From Luzula sylvatica (taxonomy: Eukaryota; Streptophyta; Magnoliopsida; Poales; Juncaceae), in NCBI GenBank assembly GCA_946800325.1, contig OX326956.1, positions 16,471,167 through 16,535,166 on the forward strand: DNA of 64,000 bases, in the 5' to 3' direction. Below the pieces are notes generated by a model that worked only from the letters and a program-made list of their open reading frames with translations, was not told the origin of the DNA and made no database searches. The position numbers and the translations under genes are program-made. The first letter of the stretch is position 1. Each line of letters opens with the position of its first letter. Below are positions 1 to 11,109 of the stretch, in pieces.

Positions 1-514
1 AGTATGAAGAATCTAAAACCCCATCCGTCGCAAGTCCATCTATAATGACTAAACCATGTCATGGTCTCGCGGCTTCGGTCATATCCAATACATGTAACCT
101 AACATATATCTACGTTCCCGATTCGACAAACTCCTTTGTCCCATGATTAGCAAAACATAATCATCTCCTCGGCAAACGTACTAGTGTACGCGTTCAGTCT
201 ATTATCTAATAATAGAAATGCTTCTCTCTTAAGCAAGCTGATCCGCGACTAGGGATGCTTAGAAATGACACTTTAAGTGTGACGGTTTCGCTGCACATGG
301 TCCTCAACCATGTCGACGTCCACACAAGTTCAAATCAAGGTTCATGTAACAATCATATTACACAACCCAGCACACAATTTGCATATAAGATAGATGCAAA
401 AATGAAAATTTTTAAAATTCTGAAATTGCATTACTATAAGATAAGTTTGGGGTGATACAACGTTTACTAATCTATTAGACTAATCTCGTCCTACGAAATT
501 ATCGTTTTAGATAA
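1..514 (-). other. 3' internal noncoding part of the copia element
   Basis: No sequence matching the 5' LTR start occurs here, and no polypurine tract next to a TG is evident, so the 3' LTR begins left of the window. No gene is seen. The short frame at 255-455 on the plus strand has no recognisable content. The stretch contains AATACATG and tcatatcca words that resemble the copia leader around 4.6-4.9 kb. Confidence 0.6.
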
Positions 515-3500
515 CTAACTACTCTCTTCCTCCTCTAGGTATCTCAAACCTATAGCTTTCGCATGATAATCGTGCTTAGCTTGCGAGAGTGGCTTAGTAA
601 ACGGGTCCGCAACATTCCTGTCAGTATCAATCTTCTCAATGATCACATCCTTCCTTTGCAAAATCTCACGGATCAAGTGAAATTTTCTGAGTATGTGCTT
701 GGAGCGGTGATGTGCCCTCGGTTCCTTGGACTGTGCTATTGCGCCCGTATTGTCGCAATACACAACTACAGGTTCCGAGATGCTCGGGACTACACCAAGC
801 TCCGACACAAACTTCTTGATCCAAACCGCCTCCTTTGCCGCTTCGGAAGCCGCAATATACTCCGATTCAGTTGTAGAGTCTGCTATCGTGGGTTGTTTGG
901 AACTTTTCCAAACTACCGCTCCACCATTTAGACAAAACACGTATCCGCTTTGTGATCGAAAGTCATCGACACATGTTTGGAAACTGGCGTCGGTATATCC
1001 ATTGATGACCAACCCGGATGTCTTTCCACCATAAATTAGAAATTGATCCTTAGTTCTTCGTAAGTACTTAAGGATGTTCTTAACCGCGATCCAATGCATA
1101 TCCCCTGGATTAGATTGGTAACGCGAAACGACGCTCAATGCATACGACACATCGGGACGCGTACAAATCATGGCATACATAATTGATCCAACCGCCGAAG
1201 CGTATGGAACAATACTCATCGCATTCTTATCTTCGCTCGATGTCGGACATTGAGCTTTAGAATACGATATGCCACTCGACATTGGAAGAAGTCCTTTCTT
1301 CGAATTTTGCATTGAAAACCGTTTCAACACTTTGTCGATGTACGTGCTTTGACTCAAGCCGAGTAATTTCTTGGATCTATCTCTATAAATCCTCACGCCT
1401 AATATATAAGCGGCCTCGCCCAAATCTTTCATAGCGAAACGAGTATTTAAATACTTCTTAACATCCGTAAGCATCGGAATGTCGTTTCCTATGATCAAGA
1501 TGTCGTCTACATATAGTACAAGAAATACTACGCGGCTCCCACTAACATTCTTGTATACACAAGGTTCTTCTACGTTTTTCACGAAATTATATTCTCGTAT
1601 AACTTCATCGAAACGTATATTCCAACTCCGAGAAGCTTGCTTCAATCCATAAATGGATCGTTGCAACTTGCACACTTTATTCGGACTCTTCGAATCGACA
1701 AAACCCTCGGGCTGTGTCATGTACACATCCTCTTCTAAGTTCCCGTTAAGGAATGCGGTTTTGACATCCATTTGCCAAATCTCGTAATCATAATACGCAG
1801 AAATAGCAAGTAAGATCCGTATGGATTTAAGCATTGCTACTGGAGAAAACGTTTCTTCATAGTCTACACCATGAATTTGTTTGAAACCTTTCGCCACAAG
1901 TCGTGCTTTATAAGTGTTTACATTCCCATCCATGTCGGTCTTCTTCTTGAAGACCCATTTACATCCCACTGGTTTAACCCCGGGAGGTGGATCAATCAAG
2001 TTCCAAACTTGATTATCGTACATGGATTGAATCTCGGATTTCATGGCTGTTTGCCACTTATCGGAATCTTCGCTTTTCATAGCCTCGCGATAAGATGTCG
2101 GTTCATCATCTATGAATTCGACTCCATCGTCATTTGCCACGATAAAACCATATCGTATAGGCTCTTGACGAATCCTACCCGATCTACGAACTGCGCCTTG
2201 TGCACTTGACTCCGGATCCTCAACATTTGAGGAAATCGGATCAGCGTTCATCGGTTCAACATTCGTTTGCGGGTCTCGAATTTCTTCAAGATCTATTTCA
2301 GTCCCATTCACTCGCCTAGAGATAAAATCCTCCTCAAGGAAGACTCCTCTTCGAGCTACGAAAACTTTATTTTCGATTGGAAGATAGAAATAATATCCTT
2401 TTGTTTCCTTAGGATACCCGACAAATAAACATTTTTCAGATTTGGGTTCGAGCTTATCCGAAATCAATTTTCGAACATATGCTTCACAACCCCAAATCTT
2501 AACAAAAGACAACTTTGGAGAATTTCCAAACCACATCTCATATGGCGTCTTATGTACCGATTTAGAAGGTATGCGGTTCAACAAGAAAGCCGCTGTCTCA
2601 AGGGCAAATCCCCAAAACGATTTTGGAAGGGAAGTTTGACTCATCATAGAGCGAACCATGTCCAACAAGGTCCGATTCCTCCTCTCGGACACGCCATTCC
2701 ATTGTGGCGTTCCTGCCGGAGTCCATTGTGGAACTATTCCACAATCTTTTAGATGATCTTCAAACTCATAGCTCAAATATTCGCCACCTCGATCCGATCG
2801 AATGGCTTTAATTTTCTTGCCAAGTTGATTTTCAACTTCGTTTTGAAACTCTTTGAACTTTTCAAAGGTCTCCGCTTTAGTACGCATCAAATAGATATAT
2901 CCATATCTACTATGATCGTCCGTAAACGTAACAAAGTATCGATAGCCTCCTCTTGCCTCGATGCTCATCGGTCCACACACATCGGAATGTATGAGTTCCA
3001 ATAGATCGTTGGACCGCTCTCCGACCTTGGAGAACGGCGCCTTAGTCATCTTGCCAAGTAAACAAGATTCGCAATTCCCAAATGAATCCAATTCAAATGA
3101 GTCTAGCATTCCATCTTTATGGAGTCTAGCAATGCGTTTCTCATTCACATGACCGAGACGACAATGCCAAAAGAAAGTCCGATTATCAACTTTAGAGTTA
3201 ATCCTTTTTGCATTAACGTTATATATAGACTTATTATTTCCGTGATCGAAATCCAACACATAAAGACCATTTTCTAACAGAACATTTCCATAGATAATAG
3301 AATCCTTACATATCGAAAACTCATTATTCCTAATAACGAATTCATAGCCATCATTGGCCAGTTTCGACACACTTATTATGTTCTTACATAATGTCGGTAC
3401 ATAATAACAATTATTTAGTACTAAAATAAGTCCACTAGGTAAAGTCAAATTAACTACTCCTACGGCAAACGCAGCAACTCTTGCTCCATTCCCGACGCGT

Positions 3501-4486
3501 AGATCGACTTCACCCTTTTCCAACCTTCGACTATTTTGAAGAACCTGCATATTTCGACAAATATGAGTCCCACAACCGGTATCCAATACCCAATTAGTCA
3601 TAGTTGAAATATTAACTTCAATAACGTTAATACCTGAGAGACCGGTCGCTGAAACCGTCTTGCCCTTCTTCACCTCCTCGAGGTAAGACTTGCAATCGCG
3701 CTTCCAATGTCCAGCCTTGTGACAATGAAAGCACGTCTCATCCTTGGATTTCTCCTTTCCCCTTTTATTCGGCTTCGAACGTTTCTTAGCCGATCCGCCC
3801 TTGGACTTTGATCTATTACGATCCTTATTCTGAATTGTGAGAACATTTCCGGCAACTCTTGCCCTGTTCTCTCCGGACGACTTTAACGTCTCCGATTCAA
3901 AATTCTTGAGCATTCCGTGAAGCTCAGGGATCGTCTTATCCATCGAATGCATGTGATAGTTAGTCACGAACGGAGAAAACATTGGAGGAAGTGCACACAA
4001 GATCAAATCTTGTTGCATAATCTTCGACAATTTCTCTCCTAGCTTCTCAAGACGGTCTATGAGAGCTTGCACCTTCAAAACGTGAGAGCTAACCGAAGAC
4101 CCCGAAGGCATCTTGCAGTTTACCAACTCTTTGAGCGTACTGAACCGTTCAATACGCTCCTGCTCTTGGAACATTTCCTTGAGCACAACGTCTATGATGT
4201 GCGCATCCGAGTCCTCAAACTGCTTTTGAAGACTAGCGTCCATACATGCCAACATGAGGCACGTAACATCATTTGAGTCCTTCTTAAGTTTCTCAAACGC
4301 GGCCTTTTCTTCGGCCGTAGCATCGGGGCCCGGTTCCACTAGTTCCGTATCCAATACGTGACTCTTGCCCTCTTGCCTGAGAACTATTCTCAGGTTTCGG
4401 TGCCAGTCAAAGTAGTTCCGACCCACTAGCTTATCCTTTTCTAAAGTCGATCTAATCGACATGGTGTTGGTGTTACTAGAAGACAT
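515..4486 (-). CDS. copia gag-pol polyprotein, uninterrupted
   Basis: The 1323-residue polyprotein drives reverse transcription and integration of the element. Gag occupies roughly residues 1-250. A CCHC knuckle (CFHCHKAGHWKRDC) lies at 252-265. The aspartic protease motif VLDTGCGTHIC is at 300-310. The GAG-pre-integrase HHCC region follows (HCRLGHVN around 441). The integrase core has candidate catalytic D502, D565 and E601. RT carries the YVDD box at 992-995, and RNase H starts near GYTDAS (1163) and continues through TTESEY to the SKHI motif. All catalytic motifs are intact and there is no stop or frameshift, so the element could be recent and autonomous. The start codon at 4486 is the first ATG of the frame and gives a normal copia Gag N-terminus. 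Expression is expected from the 5' LTR promoter. Confidence 0.96.
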   Translation of the reverse strand: MSSSNTNTMSIRSTLEKDKLVGRNYFDWHRNLRIVLRQEGKSHVLDTELVEPGPDATAEEKAAFEKLKKDSNDVTCLMLACMDASLQKQFEDSDAHIIDVVLKEMFQEQERIERFSTLKELVNCKMPSGSSVSSHVLKVQALIDRLEKLGEKLSKIMQQDLILCALPPMFSPFVTNYHMHSMDKTIPELHGMLKNFESETLKSSGENRARVAGNVLTIQNKDRNRSKSKGGSAKKRSKPNKRGKEKSKDETCFHCHKAGHWKRDCKSYLEEVKKGKTVSATGLSGINVIEVNISTMTNWVLDTGCGTHICRNMQVLQNSRRLEKGEVDLRVGNGARVAAFAVGVVNLTLPSGLILVLNNCYYVPTLCKNIISVSKLANDGYEFVIRNNEFSICKDSIIYGNVLLENGLYVLDFDHGNNKSIYNVNAKRINSKVDNRTFFWHCRLGHVNEKRIARLHKDGMLDSFELDSFGNCESCLLGKMTKAPFSKVGERSNDLLELIHSDVCGPMSIEARGGYRYFVTFTDDHSRYGYIYLMRTKAETFEKFKEFQNEVENQLGKKIKAIRSDRGGEYLSYEFEDHLKDCGIVPQWTPAGTPQWNGVSERRNRTLLDMVRSMMSQTSLPKSFWGFALETAAFLLNRIPSKSVHKTPYEMWFGNSPKLSFVKIWGCEAYVRKLISDKLEPKSEKCLFVGYPKETKGYYFYLPIENKVFVARRGVFLEEDFISRRVNGTEIDLEEIRDPQTNVEPMNADPISSNVEDPESSAQGAVRRSGRIRQEPIRYGFIVANDDGVEFIDDEPTSYREAMKSEDSDKWQTAMKSEIQSMYDNQVWNLIDPPPGVKPVGCKWVFKKKTDMDGNVNTYKARLVAKGFKQIHGVDYEETFSPVAMLKSIRILLAISAYYDYEIWQMDVKTAFLNGNLEEDVYMTQPEGFVDSKSPNKVCKLQRSIYGLKQASRSWNIRFDEVIREYNFVKNVEEPCVYKNVSGSRVVFLVLYVDDILIIGNDIPMLTDVKKYLNTRFAMKDLGEAAYILGVRIYRDRSKKLLGLSQSTYIDKVLKRFSMQNSKKGLLPMSSGISYSKAQCPTSSEDKNAMSIVPYASAVGSIMYAMICTRPDVSYALSVVSRYQSNPGDMHWIAVKNILKYLRRTKDQFLIYGGKTSGLVINGYTDASFQTCVDDFRSQSGYVFCLNGGAVVWKSSKQPTIADSTTESEYIAASEAAKEAVWIKKFVSELGVVPSISEPVVVYCDNTGAIAQSKEPRAHHRSKHILRKFHLIREILQRKDVIIEKIDTDRNVADPFTKPLSQAKHDYHAKAIGLRYLEEEESS

Positions 4487-5943
4487 GATCTACAAATGAA
4501 GTGAAAGATTGATTACTAACGTTGCGTACTTATCTTATAGGGCTTATATGATGATTATATGATAGTATTATTTTATCGAATCGATAACCCTCATACCGAT
4601 ACGGGACTCCAAGTCCATAACACTCAAGACCCATATTTTACGATCCTCCCATAAGTGACTATGGCCGACAAATGAGATCTCGATATTTTAGGTAGGATTA
4701 AATCCAATCGTATCCAATACGACTCTTGAACCTTTATAGGATTTCGGTGATGGATCGTATCCAATACAATCCCAGTTCCGTGTGTGCATCCTATCTATGC
4801 CCCGAACTCCAATCGGATTGGCTTGGACGGTTAAGTCATAACCATATCCATCGTATCGTTCAATTGAACTACTCACGTGCCCGACTATGGCCTGAAACCA
4901 CGTGAGTCCCCAATTAACGCTTACCACCCGCACCAATATATACAATAGTACGTGCCCGACTATGGCCTGAAACCACGCAATATGTCATATCAATCTCGAT
5001 GGTTGTGGATATGGAAGGCATTTCCATGACTTAAATATTATGAGGGATCATGCCATTGCATGTTTCTAAATCCGTGACATAATCCAATTATATCACTATC
5101 ACAAGATTTTCATAAATGCATATGTATTTATTTGGGAGTCTAATTATTCTAAATAATTATCTAATTATATGCTAGTATGATTGATGCCGATCAAATCGAT
5201 ATAAAGAACTCAAAATTCCAAGTTGTGTAGCCAAAGTTATCACGAAAACAAAATCAGCAACCAGAAACCAGTCCGTTGTAACGCAACATAGTCCGTTACA
5301 ACGGACCTCCAGTATACTTGGCACTCCGTTACAACGGAAGTCCAGTCCGTTGCAACGCTATTTATTTCGGAGTTTGGCCAAATTTTGCCAGAAACATGTC
5401 CGTTACAACGCAACCTAGGTCCGTTACAACGCTATTTTCTGCAAACTTTCGTCCAAATTTCCAGAGACCAGTCCGTTACAACGCAACATACAGTCCGTTA
5501 CAACGGACCAACTGTGTAGAGCTCCGTTACAACGGACCCAGTCCGTTACAACGGACTCCAATAGACACCCTAGGCATCCCCGCAACCTCGTATCAGATAC
5601 AAGGTCCGTTACAACGGACTCCAAGTCCGTTACAACGGAATATGCAGTTTTCACGGTCCTCCTCATATCCCCGCATCCTATACAGGGTCCGTTATAACGG
5701 ACTATGCGATTTTTGCACTGCTGTTTTCGCTCGTTTCCAAAACGATCAATCATGAAATCTTTTCACGATTATTCCTAGATACTCTCAATCAACTATTGAT
5801 CGATCTCTAGCGAATTTCACTTGTGATTTTAATGTAATTTGACATTCTAAATATGTAACATCATGCAAACGGGTACGAACTTTGATAACCCGTGCGTATA
5901 TCTAATATACGACTATGATTCGACCCTCGAATCGATGGCGATC
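4487..5943 (-). other. Long leader between PBS and gag of the copia element
   Basis: This 1.46-kb noncoding leader is unusually long. It holds three kinds of internal repetition: a 28-bp motif (acgtgcccgactatggcctg and 8 more bases) at about 4875-4902 and again at 4950-4977; repeated tccaatac words at 4590-4770; and the palindrome array at 5271-5701. Frames read through the array (for example plus strand 5318-5755) are by-products of the repeat. Confidence 0.7.
5271..5701. repeat. 13-copy interspersed palindromic box array in copia leader
   Basis: The core is TCCGTT-AC-AACGGA, with complementary 6-base arms. Cores start at about 5272, 5292, 5325, 5346, 5399, 5420, 5472, 5494, 5523, 5542, 5605, 5626 and 5688. 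Most copies have both arms complete. Five copies (starting 5272, 5346, 5399, 5420, 5472) end in AACGC instead of AACGGA and lie toward the gag-distal, low-coordinate side. Spacing is irregular (19 to 62 bp), so this is not a simple tandem repeat. Spacer DNA between boxes is unrelated, which suggests the box itself is kept. Each arm contains the CCGTT/AACGG core recognised by plant R2R3/3R-MYB proteins; that is known of the family, and function here is inference. Confidence 0.9.
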
Positions 5944-5955
5944 GCTCTGATACCA
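5944..5955 (-). other. Copia primer-binding site (tRNA-iMet)
   Basis: The minus strand reads TGGTATCAGAGC one base inside the LTR end, complementary to the 3' end of plant initiator tRNA-Met. Confidence 0.9.
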
Positions 5956-5956
5956 C

Positions 5957-6932
5957 TGTTGGGAATATCCCCGGCCCCGGGCCCGCGCAGCGGATATGTA
6001 GGCCCGGTCCGATTCCCCGATTCCCGAGATCACGCCACGACTTCGAGGGTACGATGCAAATAGAAGGTTAGATCCATACCAGTTCCAAATTGATGGAACA
6101 CGAAGGGTTGATCGCTGCCTCCTATTCTTCCGGTCACGTTGGTGACTTTACGCGCGTCCCACACCGTGCGTCCTTCACCGTTCGTTCCCGTTCTTCGATC
6201 CTTCGGTTCGATCACAACGGAGAGCCCCAAGTGTTGCTCCTCCACACGTATCCACCTTGAGTCGGAAGACGCCGGACACGGATACACCTGCCTAGACGAT
6301 GTATCGGTGCACTTGCTTGATCTCGATCGATTCTCTATTAATCTCTCTTCGTGCCTTTTCACTCACAAAAGATCAAATCTGAATTTGCTCTTTTTCTTGT
6401 GTCTTGGGCAGAATATTGCTTTGAATTACTTCTGAATTCCCTTAGTGAAGATGAGAGAGAAAATCCTATTTATACCTAATAGGATAAGGATTAGCCAAAA
6501 GGCATGTATATCCAATATACACCCTTTCACACAGAAAACTGTATGAACCTGTTCAGTATTCTGTCCAGACGAAATTGATAAATTTCTCTGACAGAAAATC
6601 AACCAACACGAAAGTTGTAGATAATCTTATTATCTACTCAACCCAATTTGGCCCAGTCCAATTGGAGTTCGTATGCAAAAGTTATGACTGTTTTACTAAC
6701 TGTATGTCATACTGTTGCACCCTTTCGGTATTTCACAGAAACGACACTTATACTTCGTTCATATGAAATATATTTCTATATGAAGGTTGTAGATAATTTC
6801 ATTATCTATCTAACCCAATTTGAACCATTCTAATTGGATTTTCCCACTGAAAGTTATGGCCACGAATGTACGACTACATTCGTTTATCCTTGTGTACACT
6901 TTTACGGTTGATCCGAAACTGTATTTCTTTCA
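5957..6932 (-). repeat. 5' LTR of the copia element
   Basis: On the plus strand it starts TGTTGGGAATATCC and ends TTTCTTTCA, so on the element's strand it begins TGAAAG and ends CCCAACA. Length is 976 bp. It carries the element's promoter. A minus-strand TATAAATA lies at 6474-6467. The right boundary is set by the junction with LINE coding sequence, the left by the adjacent primer-binding site. Confidence 0.85.
6467..6474 (-). promoter_or_regulatory. TATA box of copia 5' LTR
   Basis: The minus strand reads GGTATAAATAGG within the LTR, at a sensible place to split U3 from R-U5. No other strong TATA word in the LTR is as well formed. Confidence 0.65.
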
Positions 6933-6937
6933 GTTAA

Positions 6938-7232
6938 AAGTACATGAGAGAGTGAATTGACCTATATTGTAATCAAGCAACTTAAACTTGTCCGACCATG
7001 CCGTCATGAGCCCTCCTTTGGTACCATTAGCATGTAAGAATTTAGCATTTTTAAATTTAGCGGAACAAGCCAAACGAATGTTAAATTTGGTTGGATTACA
7101 CCATTTGGTCTCTTGAAGACACACTACATCACACAACGAGTCTCGAATTTGGTCTTTAACTAAGTTACACTTCTCGCTTGATCCGAGTCCCCTCACATTC
7201 CAACACATAATCGAAAGTTTTTTAAACGACAT
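6938..7232 (-). pseudogene. LINE ORF2 N-terminus (endonuclease), interrupted
   Basis: Opens MSFKKLSIMCWNVRGLGSS, the classic start of plant L1 ORF2, followed by the LQETKW motif of the apurinic endonuclease-like (EEP) domain, where N and E residues bind metal. The frame is open to the copia junction (GQFTLSCTF), where it is cut. The endonuclease core beyond about residue 97, RT and C-terminus are not in the window at this locus. Confidence 0.85.
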
Positions 7233-7339
7233 AATTTAACTTAAACAAAATAAAAAGAAAGATACATCTTGTCCTCATGGCTCGCTACCATTACCCAAAA
7301 AAGTCGAGCCATGTATGGACATCCTAACTGACTTGTCAT

Positions 7340-8560
7340 CTAGCCAATCTTAGCCATCCCCTCTTGTGCGTCCTCGATATCACTTGCCTCGACTTGATCC
7401 TTGAAAGGTCCATAAGCCGCTACATGTAAATCATTGTTAGATTTGGAGCGTGATATCTTATTTGTAATTATATTTGTCATGTTAATTTCTTTGATTATAT
7501 TTTCTTTTTGTAATGAGTGATCTATTGCTTCGAATAATATTGCATTCTCCAATTCCTCTATATGACGAGTACTGGAGGAAGGGTTACTTGTTATGTGACA
7601 TAACAATTCTATTTGGTTACAAGTTTCTTCTGATAAACCACTCGAGTCTAGCATCTCATCATTGAGAGCATCCAAAATTTTTATCCTATTAATCGTCTTT
7701 TTAACCGTTTTAGATAATCCTTTCCCTCTCGATTTTTTTGATGGTAATGTAATTAGGGAACCATCTCCCGCTTTTGGCCTAATTTTTAGTCTATTTGATT
7801 TTTTGCTATTAAAAACGGCATTCTTAATTGTTTGTTCTTTCAAGAAGAATGTTCCCTTATTAGGTAATTTTAAATTAGAGGAGAGAGTTACTTTAGTACC
7901 TTCATATGCGGCGCGAAGTTGAGCCGTATCCATCTTATCTAAGTCAGCGGATGATAGAATAGATCCTCGAGAAGCCATGTTACCCCCGACAGTGGCAGCA
8001 GCCCCGCTTTCCTCCATTTCTTCTTGTTGCGTGTGTGCTACTGGATCCACCGCTGCCTCCTTCTCCAGTGCTTCCTCCCCCGAATGAACTCCCGTTTCTT
8101 TCCCTCGAGCGCCACTGCTTCCTGCCTCCATCGCCAGGGCACCCTTCGCTTGAGTTATCAGCCTCTCTGCATCACTTTCTCACATCTCGGGTGTGGTCGT
8201 CGCTGCGGCTTCTATCGCATTTTGAGGTAGCGCATTGATCGGGTTGATAGTGCTTGATTTGGATGCGCTGTTCGGATCTATATGGGCCTGATTGGTGGTT
8301 TGTTCGGGGTTTAATTTCTTCTTGGGCTGCTGATTTTTGGGCTGGGTTTTTTGGAGCATAGCTGCAGCTTTGTTTCGGTTTTTGGAAGCTCGAGTGGACC
8401 GAGAGTATGTATTTATATCTCCGTCATTAACTACAGCTTTATCTTTTGTTGCCTTGGCAGGATGCGGCCCCTCCTGAGAAACTATCCCATACTCAGTCTT
8501 CTTTCCTTTATCTGTTGGAAGAGTTTGCCAGTGAGTTGAAGAGGAAACTGCCTTCCCATT
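7340..8560 (-). pseudogene. LINE ORF1 C-terminal part, frame-broken
   Basis: An open stretch from 8131 to 7340 (263 codons) is rich in E, K and S with low-complexity acidic and basic runs, like the tail of plant LINE ORF1. Upstream (about 8560-8185) a second open stretch in another frame reads STHWQTLPTDKGKKTEYG and ends ...ATTTPEM at a stop near 8185. The two are out of frame, so ORF1 is broken. No CCHC knuckle or DUF4283-like region is visible, consistent with 5' truncation. The assignment rests mainly on its position 107 bp upstream of ORF2. Confidence 0.6.
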
Positions 8561-8570
8561 CTTTTTTGTC

Positions 8571-9289
8571 CTTATAAAATTATTAGTATCAAATACATCC
8601 CTTCGTAACTCAATTTATATCAAAATGGTCTGAAACTAACGAGTATGTTAAACTTAACAGAACATTAGTAGAATTACTAATGTACCCCTGAGCGATAACA
8701 TATCATTCCTGACCCGAAACCCTTTTCCACCTCTTCCTCCTCTAGCGACCTTCATTTGTTCTCCTCCATGGCGAACAGTACCCGTCAAAACTCTTATGAA
8801 CCGAGCAAAAGTCTATGATTGACGGGCCTTGGTGAAACTCATTTGTATTTGAACTTGGACAAATTGGACCGGCCATCATGGGAAACTCTCCAATGCGATT
8901 ACAATAGGTATTCTCTCTCCAATTTCTGATTTCTCTCTTCTAGTATGTATTTGATTTCTGCAACCTTTTTAACTTGTGTGCTGTATATTTGCTGATGGTT
9001 TAGACCTAAATTGGTCATGTTGATGTTTAGATTTCTGATTTTGTTTGATTGGTACTATGATTGTAGAGTAGCAATTCCAGATGGTAGTCGCAATTTTCTT
9101 GGTAGACTGATTGATTGCATGGACATAATAACCAAAAGGATTTTCAATTTTATCTAATTTTATGTCGAATGCGTGAATTTTTAAAGGGGTTCTATGATAG
9201 AGTCATTGTTAATTGAAAGAAGATTTTTGATACAAATTGGAGATCAATTTTTTCCAAACCAAAATCGTGATGTCATGATGACATCAGGA
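8571..9289. other. Unassigned sequence
   Basis: No gene, inverted ends or repeat unit could be supported. 8690-8860 is slightly GC-richer and holds ATGs but no convincing frame. Confidence 0.4.
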
Positions 9290-10740
9290 TTTTGATGATA
9301 AAATATGAGGACATAGTAAAAAAACTCAAAATGAAATACTTCAATTTTGTATGTATAAAATGTGCATCAAAATCTCTTATCGTGTTGCTGTATCATCAAT
9401 TTTGTATAAAATGTATCATCCACTTCTCTATTTAGTACGACAATGTGTTTTATGCCATATGCCCTTCCGTACTTCAATGATTTTGAGTTTGAATTGAACA
9501 ATATCGTCCATTACCATACTAGTGATACATAGAATGGTTGAATATGGTTTTTTTTTACGGAAATCCAATATATAATTATTATAAGTAAGATAAATCTTGG
9601 TCCCAAATGAGAATTGTTTCCATTTTGATGATTTTATAATGGTAATACAACTTTGAGTAGTGATGTAAATTTCCTAGTATTTATTTAAAAAATCTTGGTG
9701 ATTCGAATATGATTTAACATCATATTTTATTTTTTAATTATCTATATTTATGACTAAACATCCAATTATCTATACTTCATAGTTTTATGCTTTGGTCGAA
9801 CGGTCCACAACGATTCGATGACGTCGAAGCACTGAATTACATCATTTTCATTAAAATTATACATAAGTTATAATTTCCGATATGGGGGAAAATCAATATT
9901 TTGAATTATCTATTGAACACGACAATACAAATATTATAAATAAATTTATGAAAAGATTTTAAGATAATATGACAACAAGAGTCGAGCGTTGAAAACAAAA
10001 AACTTTTTAATTGCCTCAATACATCACAAATAAATTTCTTTTGATTCTTGTTTTGTTTTGTTGTTTATTAAAAGAATAAGAAAATTTATCTTTAAGATAA
10101 TTTAACGAGGTTGTTGATTTTCATTGAAAATGGTTCTAAAATAATTCTTTTCAAAAAATAAATATTTTAGATTTAGTAATACAAATATATTGTATATATT
10201 CTGTTTTGCCGAAATAAGAAAATATAATATATCATCTTGTTGACAAATACAGACGGATCTACTAATTTCTTATTAGAACGACATCCAGTTGATAATTATA
10301 TGTAGAATTTTATGATAGATCATTTTTCTTACAGTAGATCAGTTTTAAAAAGTTATTTTGAACAGTTGTCAATTAATAAATATTTAATGATAAAATTTGA
10401 AATATATTTTTATTAGTTAACGTTAGAAAGAATAGAAAATATATATCATACATATAAAAAAAATGTACAATCAATTGAAAATATACTTAAATTATTCTTT
10501 TCAAATGGATCTTCCCCTAATTATATTTATATATTTTGAAGCAATATTTTCCATTTATCCGAGTGCAACTGTTTTTTGCCAAAAAAGTAAAAATAAAATA
10601 AGTCATTCGGGTATTAGCAACGTCACTGTAAATTCCGGACTAATCAAGAATATAAAATGGGCCAATTACCAACTTTTTATATTACAAAGAAAAAAAAATA
10701 TGTAAAAAAAAGTTGACTCGGGTTCTTGTTATAATTTTAT
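9290..10740. repeat. Diverged dispersed repeat, copy A
   Basis: It matches 34160-35021, then 38715-38910, then 40740-40930 in the same order and orientation. Landmarks shared by both are gaacgatccacaacgat-like words (9806 and 34873), aaataaatttatgaa (9938, 35008) and ataagtcattcg (10597, 40747). Copy A lacks the 3.7-kb element found at 35022-38714, so it shows the empty site. Noncoding; the family could not be classified. Confidence 0.75.
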
Positions 10741-11100
10741 TTTATTTTAATTGTTTTATTTTTAAGGCTTGAAGAGAGAATATTGAAAAGTGCACCTTTT
10801 TCTTGTAAAACTAGAAGCAACACTTCTAAACAGCAGAGAATACTCAAGAAAGAGAGATAAAAGAATGAATCTTTTCTATTATATTTCATTTAACTCATAC
10901 CATATTACAATGAGAATGGGGGGTTATTTATAGTCTACACAATACCATGGGTCCCTATGCAATAACATGGATGATGCCCACAATATATAATACCATGGAT
11001 ACAAAGTAGTTGGAACATGATCATATGCAGCTCAATTTATATGGAGCCTTCTCTTTTATTGGTCTTCACCAAAAAAGAAAAATTGTGAAATATATATGAT
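10741..11100. other. AT-rich flank of the GC minisatellite
   Basis: Contains repeated ataccatggat/ataacatggat words at 10940-11000. The stretch at 10850-10930 looks like the U3/R part of a small LTR, but no matching second copy is present, so no element is called. Confidence 0.3.
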
Positions 11101-11109
11101 CTTTTAGAA

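Larger units (their letters stand above)
1..6932 (-). mobile_element. Ty1/copia LTR retrotransposon, 3' LTR outside window
   Basis: Read on the minus strand the order is 5' LTR (6932-5957), a primer-binding site complementary to initiator tRNA-Met (5955-5944), a 1.46-kb leader, one open gag-pol frame (4486-515) and at least 514 bp of 3' internal sequence running off the left edge. The LTR has TG...CA ends. The element is inserted in the same orientation into ORF2 of a LINE: LINE coding sequence stops abruptly at 6938 next to the LTR. The 5 bases after the LTR (6933-6937, gttaa) are the expected target duplication, but its partner lies outside the window. The order protease, integrase, RT, RNase H is diagnostic of Ty1/copia. 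A Tork- or Angela-like lineage is only a guess. Confidence 0.95.
6938..8570 (-). mobile_element. Degenerate LINE fragment split by the copia insertion
   Basis: A 5'-truncated L1-type LINE reads on the minus strand: the end of ORF1 (about 8560-7340), then the start of ORF2 (7232 down to 6938). The LINE stops at the copia LTR, so the rest of ORF2 should lie left of the window beyond the copia 3' LTR. The 5' limit near 8570 is where coding character ends. Confidence 0.8.

Noticed and set aside
5318..5755. 145- and 109-codon frames on the two strands in the copia leader
   Set aside because: They follow the repeated TCCGTTACAACGGA boxes and lie in a noncoding leader; no domain is visible.
10850..11100. 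LTR of a small retrotransposon (TRIM-like)
   Set aside because: Sequence style is suggestive, but no second copy, PBS or target duplication was found.
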